The notes under the pieces were generated by a model. That model was not told the origin of the DNA. It worked only from the letters and a program-made list of their open reading frames with translations, and ran no database searches. Shown here piece after piece: positions 7,862 through 17,400 of a DNA stretch of 64,000 nt. A program made the translations under genes and the position numbers. Every line of letters begins with the position of its first letter. The first letter of the stretch is position 1. Source of the stretch: Gracilimonas sp964505215 (GTDB lineage Bacteria > Bacteroidota > Rhodothermia > Balneolales > Balneolaceae); the NCBI GenBank assembly GCA_964505215.1, contig CAZDGU010000009.1, positions 1-64,000 on the forward strand. Reading direction: 5' to 3'.

Positions 7862-9397
7862 TTAGTTTTCTTTAGTTGTAAACATTTCACCTTCTGCATC
7901 GGAAGGTTCTTTTTCCGTATTAACTGACTTATCACTCCGAAGCCTCATATATGCTAATATCAACTGTTGTGCTGTTTCAAGTGAAATTTTTCCTGTATTC
8001 GTTGCTTCCATAAAATCAGATGTTCCTTCAGGTACGTCTATATTTGACATCCTTCCAGCTTGAACATTTAACTGAGCAAATAGTGCTGTTGGCGACTTAC
8101 AACTCATAGCTGTACTCTCCAATTGAGCTAATACTCTTGCTTTGGCTTCATAAAGATCTTTACCTGTCTCTTTATTCTCGGCTTCGTTTTTACCGATTAT
8201 ATAAGCTACATAGTTTAAATACGAACCATAGATTCGTACAGATTGTATGATTTCTTTTGAAATGTTTCTTTCATTCATAAAATAATCCTCCAGGATTGGT
8301 GAAAATGAGTGTGGGTATTCAAGACGAAAAGCCAAAAAATCTTTAAATGCCGATTTGGTGTAGAGTTGCAGGAATCGATTTGCCATATCCAAAAATAATA
8401 GCCGGGTTGGATTGTTTCGTTTATTATGTTCAGAATTGTAAAAATCTGCATAGTAAAGACCATTAATTGCTTTGGGTAAATTTTCTTCCTTAGCTAATCT
8501 TTCTACATGATGTCCTAAATGGATTTGCTTAAAAAGCCTTTGACCTTTTTTTGTGGTAAAATCATATGAAATTAGATAAATAGGATTTCTTACAATTTTC
8601 TCAAGAGTAAGCCTTACTTCTTCTTTATAATTTGATCTTTTTGCCCATACTCCCATAGCTCCAGCTAAACCTACTGGACCAAAAACTGGTGTGGTTGGTG
8701 CATTGGGATAATTGCCACTAAAAACTGGAGGTCTAAAATTTTCATTACCTGCTTTCAAATTTCGCACTAAAAGGTTTTCAGTTTCGTATGAACACATCTT
8801 ATTGAATACATCTATAAATAGAAGAAGATCATTTAAAGGTAGATCTGGAATTATTACCTGATTTTTAAAATCTATCTGAGCCGCTGGCTTGTAATGAGTT
8901 AGTGTAGCTGCCATGGTGAAAGCAGCACTTAACAAATCCACTTTCGGATTACTTGGTGTATTATTACCCGCATTAATTTTTGTAATAAAAGGAGAAAATG
9001 ACCGCTTAAGTTCTTCTGATTTATTTAATCCTTTACCCTTAGAAAGTTTTTTAATCATTTTTTTTGCTTCCTTTATAAGCCTATTTGCGCTGGTATCCCC
9101 AGTCGCTATATGTGGAGCTAAATAATATAAATTTGCAGAATCCTGTCCAGCGGACTTCTTTGTTGCTAACTCATCAGCTTCAAGGTATCTATATCGCAAC
9201 TCGGTGTCTGCATCATCAAGTGGTTTATCCTCAGTATGTAATCGAAACTTGTGAAGACTATCACCAATAAATTTTGCAGCTAATTCAGCAAGTTTTTCTT
9301 TACCTAAAATTGTATCAGAAGATACAGATCGTATATCAGCATGATATAATACTGCTGCTAAACCATAGCGCGGATGTGGATGATCAAAATATATCAT
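7862..9397 (-). CDS. cas8: Cascade large subunit, Cas8-like
   Basis: The start at 9397 gives an ATGA overlap with the cas5 stop and a 511-residue product opening MIYFDHPHPRYGLAAVL; a start five codons upstream is possible. I recognise no catalytic motif, which is normal for Cas8, the PAM-reading large subunit. The call rests on length and on position between cas5 and cas7. It is not obviously Cst1 or Csh1. The gene order cas6-cas5-cas8-cas7-cas3 is what I recall for the Porphyromonas gingivalis (PGING, Csp2) variant of I-B. A search against Cas8 profiles would decide the subgroup. Confidence 0.75.
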   Translation of the reverse strand: MIYFDHPHPRYGLAAVLYHADIRSVSSDTILGKEKLAELAAKFIGDSLHKFRLHTEDKPLDDADTELRYRYLEADELATKKSAGQDSANLYYLAPHIATGDTSANRLIKEAKKMIKKLSKGKGLNKSEELKRSFSPFITKINAGNNTPSNPKVDLLSAAFTMAATLTHYKPAAQIDFKNQVIIPDLPLNDLLLFIDVFNKMCSYETENLLVRNLKAGNENFRPPVFSGNYPNAPTTPVFGPVGLAGAMGVWAKRSNYKEEVRLTLEKIVRNPIYLISYDFTTKKGQRLFKQIHLGHHVERLAKEENLPKAINGLYYADFYNSEHNKRNNPTRLLFLDMANRFLQLYTKSAFKDFLAFRLEYPHSFSPILEDYFMNERNISKEIIQSVRIYGSYLNYVAYIIGKNEAENKETGKDLYEAKARVLAQLESTAMSCKSPTALFAQLNVQAGRMSNIDVPEGTSDFMEATNTGKISLETAQQLILAYMRLRSDKSVNTEKEPSDAEGEMFTTKEN

Positions 9398-10182
9398 ACT
9401 AAATCCTCCCAACTTGCTTCAACCCATCCATCATTAGTCCCCAAGTAAATGGGTGCATCGGGATTATTTAAAGAAGCATATATTATTTTCTTTAGCAGCT
9501 TAGTTGTGTGTACAAGAAATACATAATCACCCTTAGGTATTACATACTCTCGCGGCGTGGGGCTTGTATAATACTGAGGATACAATGGCCTTATAGCATT
9601 TAGATGCACTTTGTCATTCTCTACAACATCAATAAGCTTTTTTGGGTCTCTTATATCATGCTTAGCTGTATCACCAAAACTTATTTGTTTCCGTTTTTCC
9701 ATATTTACAACCCTCTCCAATGAAACATCATAATTCCTGCTCCCCCCGGGGAAAGTGGTACCACTACCCCTCACATGCCGTGCCCATAGATCATCAAAAT
9801 GCATAGTTTCAGGCTCAATATTCGGCCCAATAAACTTTAAATGATGTTGCAAAATACTTTTAAAGCCAACCTCTGACTCAGTATCTTCTTTTCCGGTTAT
9901 CCACTTTGTTTCTTTAAGAGGATCACTCCGGTCTAATTTTTTCTTAGCAGCATTTCTAAGTTCCTTAAGAAATTTTGTTCGATCTTTTGAACCAAAATGC
10001 CATCCCAAAGCATTTTCAAGCATACCATATAACATATTTATTGTAGGAGCAGATTGACTCCTGTAGTATGTACCTGGCTGTGTAGTTGTCATTGACAAAG
10101 GTGATAAAGCAGTAATCACAATTTTGCCTTTTTCTGTCAATATGGGTGGTTCTAAGAAAAACTCTAAATCTATATTCTTCAT
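9394..10182 (-). CDS. cas5: Cascade subunit Cas5
   Basis: Cas5 caps the 5' handle of the crRNA in Cascade. The 262-residue protein carries the typical N-terminal RAMP block LSPLSMTTTQPGTYYRSQ followed by APTINMLYGMLENALGWHF, equivalent to the pattern of first strand, P-T/P-S and G-x-L-x-x-A-L-G in Cas5 proteins. A glycine-rich stretch GSGTTFPGGSRNYDVSLERV lies mid-protein. It follows cas6 by 15 bp and overlaps cas8 by 4 bp (ATGA). Confidence 0.88.
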   Translation of the reverse strand: MKNIDLEFFLEPPILTEKGKIVITALSPLSMTTTQPGTYYRSQSAPTINMLYGMLENALGWHFGSKDRTKFLKELRNAAKKKLDRSDPLKETKWITGKEDTESEVGFKSILQHHLKFIGPNIEPETMHFDDLWARHVRGSGTTFPGGSRNYDVSLERVVNMEKRKQISFGDTAKHDIRDPKKLIDVVENDKVHLNAIRPLYPQYYTSPTPREYVIPKGDYVFLVHTTKLLKKIIYASLNNPDAPIYLGTNDGWVEASWEDLV

Positions 10183-10197
10183 AATCAGATTCCCATT

Positions 10198-10866
10198 TTA
10201 ATCTATAGCTCCAAAGCCACTTCCTGTTAATTCTCCAACACCAACACTCCATGCAAACTTCACACCTTCAGGAGTTCCCTTAATAAGTATAGGACAAACG
10301 CTTGCTCTTAATTTAGTTCCTTTTATGTCTGTCAATTTTGTTTTAGGATTGGGATAACTTCTATCAAATGAAATACTGATGTTAGAGTCATTACTATTGA
10401 GATGAGCCGTTTCCATTTTTGCTTTCATTCGTTTTGTCAGAATTTCATCAGCTTCATCGTCATCATATAACAAGTGTTTTCGAGAACCATCATCTTGATT
10501 AGCACGAACCAATACTGGACTTGCTACCGTGAATCTAAAATTATCGCCAAGTTCCGGAATAGTCTGTTCTTTAATTTTTTCTACTCTCATTCCGAAAATG
10601 ACATCCGATGCCTTTAATATCCCATTTTTCAGCTTCTCAGTATGCTCCTCTTCCCAAAAACTTATAAACCACCTGGCTCCTTCAGGAAAATTCAGTCCAC
10701 CATCCACCCGTTCAGCCCTCCCCCGCAACCACGAAAAAGAATACAGCGAAATCTTATCATGCAAATCATTTTCTCCCAGCCATTTATGTAATGCTCCTGT
10801 AAGCTGGTGCTGATAATTAAAAGGAACCGGCTCCGTATTTGGTGTAAGTGTTAAATGTAATCTCAT
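10198..10866 (-). CDS. cas6: crRNA-processing endoribonuclease Cas6
   Basis: Cas6 cuts the array transcript within each repeat to release crRNAs with the 8-nt handle. The 222-residue protein opens with a RAMP strand (MRLHLTLTP) and has a conserved helix FNYQHQLTGALHKWLGE whose histidines are candidate catalytic residues. It ends in the diagnostic glycine-rich loop GVGELTGSGFGAID. It is the first gene of the minus-strand cas operon, so the operon promoter should lie in 10867-11302. Confidence 0.93.
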   Translation of the reverse strand: MRLHLTLTPNTEPVPFNYQHQLTGALHKWLGENDLHDKISLYSFSWLRGRAERVDGGLNFPEGARWFISFWEEEHTEKLKNGILKASDVIFGMRVEKIKEQTIPELGDNFRFTVASPVLVRANQDDGSRKHLLYDDDEADEILTKRMKAKMETAHLNSNDSNISISFDRSYPNPKTKLTDIKGTKLRASVCPILIKGTPEGVKFAWSVGVGELTGSGFGAID

Positions 10867-11302
10867 AATAAAATTATCGTAGTTTTAAATGATTAGGCAT
10901 AAAGTAACCTCCACCCGTGCCACCCCACGTCACCCCAAAACAAAATAGTTTCGATTCATAGATTTCTTGCGCATGGAAATAAAAAGTAAGCAGAGGTTTT
11001 TCGGACATTCCAATTTCAGTACGTTATATAGATTTCTAACCGACACGCGTATTTTCGCTTTGCCGGTTGGGCATCTATGATTATCTAAAATTTGTTTTGT
11101 CCTTCCATGCTGTGTAAAGCAGATTAGCTAACAAGATGAGAACATCATTGTTGTATCGAATTAAGGCCATTTTATGGATACTTGCAAGGCCGTCTCTTTT
11201 CAGGAGAAGTTTTGAGAGATTAATAACTTCTTTTTTTAAATTTCTTTATGAAATAGCATATTGTAGTATGTATTAAATAAAGACATTCTCAAACTTTTCA
11301 TC
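10867..11302. other. Intergenic region upstream of the cas operon
   Basis: These 436 bp separate the divergent cas operon and UPF0158 gene and should hold both promoters; I find no convincing consensus. Near 10910-10936 the plus strand has a run of CACCC/CACCCC repeats. A 46-codon plus-strand ORF at 11136-11276 opens MRTSLLYRIKAILWILARPS, is hydrophobic and basic, and ends 26 bp before the UPF0158 start. It could be a small membrane peptide or chance. Confidence 0.35.
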
Positions 11303-12004
11303 ATGGCTGCTTCTAAAAAACTAACGCTTACCCGCGAATTGCTAAGCGATATTGAGCTGGCTTTTGGCGTAGATTCATTCGAATTCCCTTCATTTATTGA
11401 TCTTGAAATGAATGAGGTGGTTTCTTTTTGGGATGATGAAGATTTTGGTCCGGACAGGGATAGTTTGACTGAATATGAAGAGAATACCGAGCGCTTCATC
11501 CCCATTCCCGGGGGAATTCATCTTACATCGTGGGAGCACGTGGAGGATTTTATTGATATGCAAGATGATCGTGAAATACGGGAACGGCTAATCCGGGCCT
11601 CCGGGCGGCGGCCACATTATCGAAATTTTAAAGATGAAGTGTATTATGTGGGGTTGGACGATGAGTGGCATGAGTACATTCACCGTATTGAAAGAAAGGA
11701 GGTACTTAATTGGCTGTTTGCTGAACAAGCCATTACGGAAGATGATATTGAACAGGGTATGCGGTTTTATGAGGAAGACTTAGCGGCACAAAAAAGGCGG
11801 CAGCGTGCAAAAGAAAAAATGGTTAAAGGCGCCACGGTTATTTGCTCGGGCAATACGGGACACGTTTCCCAAATTACGCCGGGCAAAACCTATACCGTAC
11901 TCGATGAGCAGAAAAAACACCTTAACATTCGAATAAAAGACGACCGTGAAAAAATCATTTGGATTCCCAAGGCTCACTTTGAATTGGTGAGCGAAGCTGA
12001 TTAG
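11303..12004 (+). CDS. UPF0158 family protein with a C-terminal SH3-like domain
   Basis: The 233-residue protein matches the pattern of UPF0158 as I know it: a strongly acidic first half (WDDEDFGPDRDSLTEYEE), then DDREIRERLIRASGRRPHYRNFKDEV, a WHEYIHRIERKEVLNWL segment and the helix that follows. The C-terminal 60 residues (from about 172, VKGATVICSGNTGHVSQ, then ITPGKTYTVLDEQ) look like a small beta barrel of the KOW/SH3 type. The family has no established function. The start follows from the conserved start of the acidic domain. No operon partner is evident; the next gene is 236 bp away. Confidence 0.7.
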   Translation: MAASKKLTLTRELLSDIELAFGVDSFEFPSFIDLEMNEVVSFWDDEDFGPDRDSLTEYEENTERFIPIPGGIHLTSWEHVEDFIDMQDDREIRERLIRASGRRPHYRNFKDEVYYVGLDDEWHEYIHRIERKEVLNWLFAEQAITEDDIEQGMRFYEEDLAAQKRRQRAKEKMVKGATVICSGNTGHVSQITPGKTYTVLDEQKKHLNIRIKDDREKIIWIPKAHFELVSEAD

Positions 12005-12013
12005 GGTGCTAAT

Positions 12014-12069
12014 GTGTTTGGGTGTTATTGTGTTAGAGTGTTAGAGTGTTTGAGTGTTTATGTGTTAGG
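12014..12069. repeat. Degenerate 8-bp tandem repeat, block A
   Basis: Seven consecutive octamers of pattern GTGTTNGN (GTGTTTGG, GTGTTATT, GTGTTAGA, GTGTTAGA, GTGTTTGA, GTGTTTAT, GTGTTAGG) follow the UPF0158 stop. The same unit recurs at 13.5 and 18.0 kb. Confidence 0.8.
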
Positions 12070-12240
12070 ATTTAAAATTAGGGCCTTTTTTTGTCTTGAA
12101 TTATTCATCAATAAAAAGGAAAATAAACCTTAATTTAATCCGAATTATTGATGAAAAATGAATTGGAAAAGCGGCTCTTTATCTCATCCATAATTGTGCA
12201 TTTAGAAAACTGAAACTGTCTTAGCTGAACGATACTTAAC

Positions 12241-13464
12241 ATGCCCAAAAACTTTGATCATATTAAAAAAACCTGTTTAAAATCGAAAGAACTCACATCC
12301 TCGGTTATTGATGAGTTCCTGATTTATTATGCCGGTGAAAAAGCAAATCTCCATCGTGAGGTTAAAAAGCGGTTTAATAAATATCGCCATGCTATAAATG
12401 AGGTCGAGCCGGGTTGGATTAATATGTTTATATCTCAATATATCGCGCATCGCATATTTCAAGAGGGTGGTTTTATAAATAAGACTATTAATCACAGTGC
12501 GTTAAATTTTTTGGATGAGGAAGAAATGGACTTCCTTCGCCACAATCAGCAGCATCCCTGGAAATTCAGTGTTAGTGTTATTATCAATAACCCTGCTCCT
12601 GATTTTTATACCATGCAGGATGTTTTTACCGAAGAATCCTTCCTGCTTTACTCGCCGGGCGTTACAAAAATTCGGGCTGCAAGCGATGTTGCGCTTTGGC
12701 TGAATTTAATAACCTACAACGGAGACTGCTGGGAGACCTATGGGCCAATTTGTCATTATAGAAGTTTTGAAGCTTCCGATATTCTCTTTTTTACCTCGCT
12801 GCTTTATCCGCACAACTTTCCGGAAACGGGAGAAGACATAATGGCCGCCGTTGCCAAAAATCCCGTTCCTTATATGGTGCTTTATTTGAACGCGAACCAG
12901 CCGCTAATTTTTAGTCCGGATAACCACCAGTTTGTGCATTTGTTTGTGGAGTATCTGGATGAGAATTTTGACAGCACTATGCTGAAAGACCGGTTTACAA
13001 TGGAGTATTCAAATAATGTATTCCGAATGTCTTTGAACGACTGGAGCGAACACCCCCATTTTAGTTACGCTTACTACGATGAAAAAAACCAAGTTTTAGC
13101 CTTGTCTGCTTTTTCTCATCCCGGGTTTGAAGCTTTGGTAGATACGCTCAACGCATGTGGATATCAGCTCTCTTACAGCTGGGACTTTAGGGTGAATCCA
13201 GCCATGCTTGCAGCTTGTAAAAACATTTTTAGACAGGAAATCCAGCTAAACCCATACGATTCGTTATTTGAAAAGGACGACCACAGGACGGATGCGGAAA
13301 AGAAAGAGTTTGAGAACACGAATAAGATGCTGGAAGCCATAATACCCGATCTTAATTCCGGTATAAAACCGGATGCCGCCGCGCTGGCCAAACGCTTTAA
13401 TGTAGATAGAGAAACCACTGAGGAGCTAATAAATCAACTCTGGGAAAAATATGGAGCCAGATAA
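12241..13464 (+). CDS. Uncharacterised 407-residue cytoplasmic protein
   Basis: I do not recognise this protein. It has no signal peptide or membrane segment. The middle (about 90-330) is a mixed alpha/beta region rich in aromatic residues, for example WKFSVSVIINNPAPDFYTM and WDFRVNPAMLAACKN. The last 40 residues (SGIKPDAAALAKRFNVDRET) resemble a small helical, possibly HTH-like, domain. It is flanked by octamer-repeat blocks A and B and precedes frr, but the 297-bp gap makes an operon unlikely. Codon use and composition look like the neighbours, so transfer is not indicated. Confidence 0.75.
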   Translation: MPKNFDHIKKTCLKSKELTSSVIDEFLIYYAGEKANLHREVKKRFNKYRHAINEVEPGWINMFISQYIAHRIFQEGGFINKTINHSALNFLDEEEMDFLRHNQQHPWKFSVSVIINNPAPDFYTMQDVFTEESFLLYSPGVTKIRAASDVALWLNLITYNGDCWETYGPICHYRSFEASDILFFTSLLYPHNFPETGEDIMAAVAKNPVPYMVLYLNANQPLIFSPDNHQFVHLFVEYLDENFDSTMLKDRFTMEYSNNVFRMSLNDWSEHPHFSYAYYDEKNQVLALSAFSHPGFEALVDTLNACGYQLSYSWDFRVNPAMLAACKNIFRQEIQLNPYDSLFEKDDHRTDAEKKEFENTNKMLEAIIPDLNSGIKPDAAALAKRFNVDRETTEELINQLWEKYGAR

Positions 13465-13525
13465 TGGAATGTGTATTCAAAAAAGCCGGGCTTCCTTAGC
13501 TTATTATGGTTTTCAGGGTGTGAGT

Positions 13526-13670
13526 GTGTTAGGGTGTTAGAGTATTTGAGTATTTGAGTGGTTGGGTGTTAGCATTTTCAGATTTTAAAAGCATAAAACA
13601 GATTGAGTAAATTCACACTCTAACACATTCACACCCAAACACGTAAACACCTCAGCACTCTAACACCTTA
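13526..13670. repeat. Octamer repeat, block B, in inverted arrangement
   Basis: The left half (13526-13573) holds six direct octamers (GTGTTAGG, GTGTTAGA, GTATTTGA, GTATTTGA, GTGGTTGG, GTGTTAGC). The right half (13615-13670) holds seven octamers of the complementary pattern (ACACTCTA, ACACATTC, ACACCCAA, ACACGTAA, ACACCTCA, GCACTCTA, ACACCTTA). Together they form a long imperfect palindrome with a 41-bp centre, just upstream of frr. A transcript could fold into one extended hairpin. Confidence 0.8.
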
Positions 13671-13761
13671 GTACATTCATCTTCTTGTGAGTTTGTCCTC
13701 ACTTTTGTTTTTATTAACTTCAAAAAGTTTATCAACAAGTATTAAATCAACCCTTGGTATT

Positions 13762-14331
13762 ATGATTGCCGACGAATTAAAAGATATTATCGAAGAAGCA
13801 GAGCTTCACATGGAGGAAGCCACTGTTTATTTTAGAAAAGAACTTTCGCACGTACGGGCCGGTAAAGCAAATCCTGCACTGCTTGAAGGCATAAAGGTAG
13901 AGTATTATGGCTCGCAAACTCCGCTTCAGCAGCTGGCAAACGTCAGCGCACCGGAGGCTCGCCTGCTGGTTGTTCAGCCGTACGACCGTTCGGGAATGGA
14001 GGATATTGAAAAAGCCATAATGGCCGCCGGGTTGGGTTTAAACCCCAATAATGACGGCGAGCGCATTTTGATTCCTCTGCCGGTTTTAACTGAGGAGCGT
14101 CGTAAAGAGCTGGTAAAGCATTCCAAAGATATTGCCGAACAGGCTAAAATAAGTATCCGTAATGCACGCCGCGAAGCCAACGAAAAAGTTAAAAAAACGG
14201 TGGAAAGTGAATCACTTTCTGAAGACTCAAAGTTTGAAGCTGAAAAGAATATTCAGGAAGTTACCGACCGATACACCGCCCGGGTAGATGAAATGCTCGA
14301 GAAAAAAGAAAAAGAAATAATGACGGTGTAA
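13762..14331 (+). CDS. frr: Ribosome recycling factor
   Basis: RRF, with EF-G, splits the post-termination ribosome. The ATG at 13762 gives 189 residues opening MIADELKDIIEEAELHMEEA, the standard start; an in-frame GTG at 13687 would add 25 unsupported residues. Conserved blocks are HVRAGKANPALLEGIKVEYY, PLQQLANVSAPEARLLVVQP, LNPNNDGERILIPLPVLTEE and RRKELVKHSKDIAEQAKISI. In many bacteria frr follows pyrH, but here pyrH is absent and frr appears to stand alone, 149 bp before smc. Confidence 0.97.
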   Translation: MIADELKDIIEEAELHMEEATVYFRKELSHVRAGKANPALLEGIKVEYYGSQTPLQQLANVSAPEARLLVVQPYDRSGMEDIEKAIMAAGLGLNPNNDGERILIPLPVLTEERRKELVKHSKDIAEQAKISIRNARREANEKVKKTVESESLSEDSKFEAEKNIQEVTDRYTARVDEMLEKKEKEIMTV

Positions 14332-14480
14332 ATATTTCGGAGCTTCAAAATACGGGCTGCGGTGTTTCATTCCTCAGCTTGTGCTTCCTATTGTAAAGTA
14401 AAAGCTTAGAAGCTCACCCATTTATTATGCAAAATACCATGCCTAACCCGAAACGCGCATCCTTCAACCCGCAGTCCTAA

Positions 14481-17400
14481 ATGTATATTTCCGAACTTGA
14501 GCTTCAGGGATTTAAAAGCTTTGCTCACAAAACAAAGGTAAAGTTTGATAGTGGAATTACCTCTATTGTAGGTCCCAATGGCTGCGGAAAATCGAATATT
14601 GTGGATGCATTGCGCTGGGTACTGGGCGAGCAGCGTCCTTCTTTGCTGCGTTCGTCGGCCATGTCTAACGTTATTTTTAACGGAACGGCTGAAAAAAAAG
14701 CGCTGGGAATGGCTGAGGTTTCCCTCACTTTTGTGAATGATAAAGGCATCCTTCCTATTGAGTACAGTGAGCTAACCATTACGCGCCGATTATATCGTTC
14801 GGGCGACAGCGAATACCTCATCAATAATACCGCCTGCCGGCTTAAAGACATCATGGAGCTGTTCATGGATACCGGCATGGGCTCGGATGCCTATTCGGTG
14901 ATTGAGCTGAAAATGGTGGAGGAAATTCTGAATGATAAAAACAACGATCGCCGCCGTTTGTTTGAGGAAGCGGCCGGAGTTACCAAGTATAAAGATCAGC
15001 GCAAAAAAACCATCCGGAAGCTGGAAAGCACGCGTAAAGATTTGCAGCGCATGGATGATTTACTGGTTGAACTTCGCAAAAATGCCCGCTCGCTGGAAAT
15101 TCAGGCTGAAAAGGCGGAAAAAGCCAAAGTGTATAAAGACGATCTGGTGCAAAAAGATCAGGCGCTTACCCTGCACGAGTTCAACAAAATAAAGGCGGAG
15201 CTGGAACCGCTGAAAGAGCGCATCGCCAATGCCGATAAAGAGAAAAAGGAGATCACGAAATCGACCGATGAGCTGGAAGAGGCGGATGAAAAAGCCCGTG
15301 TTGATTTACTCGAGAAAGAGCGGCAGCAGGCAGAGGCTCAGCGACGGGTAAGTCAGCTGCATAATGCGCTGCGCGAGGCAGATACCAATCTTCGAATTAC
15401 CCGCGAAAAAATTGAGAATGAGAAGAAAGTTATTGCCGAATATGGCAAAGATATTGAGCAGGGAGAAAAGGATTTTAAGGAACTGAATGAGCTGCTGGAT
15501 TCGAGCCGAAAGAAGCTGGAATCGTATGATGATGATCTGGAGAAGTCTATTCAGGCGCTGGAAGATTCCAAGAAAAAGTACAATCAAATTCAGCAGCAAT
15601 ATAATCGGGAGCGCCATGATTTGTATGAAGTTGAGGTGCAAATAAGTGCTTCCAATAATGAGATGAATCAGCTGCAGGCCAAGCGTATTAAAATTGAAAG
15701 CCGTCTTGAAAATACGGAAGGTGATTTAGCCCGCATCAACGATGAAATTGTGGATCTGAATGATGAGATCGACAATATGAATGGCGAGCAGGGACTGATT
15801 GAAAAGAAGCTGGAGTCGCTGGTTGTTGAACGGGATGAGCTGGATGAAGAGCTTGAAACGGCGCGCACAAAGCGGGAGCAGTTTGCGGAGAAACAGAATG
15901 AAATTAAGGACGAGCTGCGCGTTCTTCAAAGCAGAAAAGAGTCGATTGAATCGGAAGTGGAGCTGCTGAATGATTTGGCCAGCTCTAACGAAGCTTTTCC
16001 GGGCAGCGTTAAGTATTTAATTGAAAATCACCGTTTCGATTTCAAAGAAATGACTACCGTTTCTGAAATCTTTAATACCAGCGAACAGCATGCGGTAGCG
16101 CTGGAAGCCGTACTGGGTGACGTCCTGAACTTTGTGGTGGTAAAAACGCTGGATGAAGCCAAGCGAGCCGCTAATATTCTGAAGGTAAATGATAAAGGGC
16201 GCGCCACATTCATCCCGCTCGATCAGCTTGCGGCCACCTATCCGGTTAAAAACGGCAGCTTGTTTGATGAGGTGAAATCTAAGCGAGAATATTCGGCCTT
16301 AAAACAATTACTGCTTGGAAATGCGTTGGTTTTTGATTCCGTAAAAGAGGCGTACGCAGCTACCGGAAAAGATACTGATTTGGTGGGCGTTACGCCGGAA
16401 GGCGAAGTGGTTACGCAGGCTCGGTTCTACCAAAGCGGCAGTAAGAGCAAAAATGCCGGTATTCGTGTTGGACTTCAGGATAAAATTGAAAAGCTGGAAG
16501 CCGAGGAAGCCAAAACCACTAAAGAAATAGCCAAGCTGGAGGAGTATCTCCGGCAAATAGTTAACAAATATGAGCGGCTGGATATTGCAAAGCTGAGTAA
16601 GTTTCTGAAAGAAAAGGAGCTGGAAGTCCGCCGACTGGAGCAGCAGCAGCATAGCTTGAGCTCGAAAGTTCAGGTGTATCAAAAAAATATCGGGGAGCTG
16701 GTAAACCGCAAAGATTATCTGAAAAGCAGCGAAGGCACGGCCCACGACGAGCTGGATTCCATTCACCCCAAACAAAAGGAATTACAGCAAAAAATTATAG
16801 AGCTGGATAAGCAGCAGCAGGAGAAAAAAGACCTGCTGGAAACGCTGGAAGAAGAACGCTCCATCGCCCAAACCCGCTATAACGACACGCAGCTGAAGCA
16901 TCAGGATTTCCAGAATAAAGTGGAGAATCTGGAGCGGGAAGTGCAGCGGGCTGAAACCGGTATCGAAAATGTGGAAAAGCGCATTGAAACCCGCACTTCG
17001 CTCATCGAAACCAGTAAAGAGCAAATCGAGACCTTACACGCACGCACCAAAGAGCTGCAGCAAAGCATAGAAACGAACGCTGAGGCTAAAGAAGAAGCCG
17101 ATGAAGCGCTCAAAAAAATAGAGGAAGCAGCAGCCAAACAGCGCGGAAAAATCAATGAAATTGAAAAGGAGCTGAAGGACGTCCGCCGCCGCAAAGAAGT
17201 GAATATGGAGCTGGTGCATCATTTGGATATGGCTCGCGAAAAAATGGAGATGCAGAGTCAGGCCCTTTCTGACCACATTTGGGATACCTACGGCATTTTG
17301 ATGAAGCAGATTGAACACACCGAATTGCCGGAGGATAAAACAACGGAACAGGTGAAAGAGCGCATCAGCTGGCTGAAGCAAAAGCTGAATAATATCGGTG

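Noticed and set aside
13687..13761. GTG start adding 25 residues to RRF
   Set aside because: The extension is not found in RRF proteins, and the ATG at 13762 gives the standard length.
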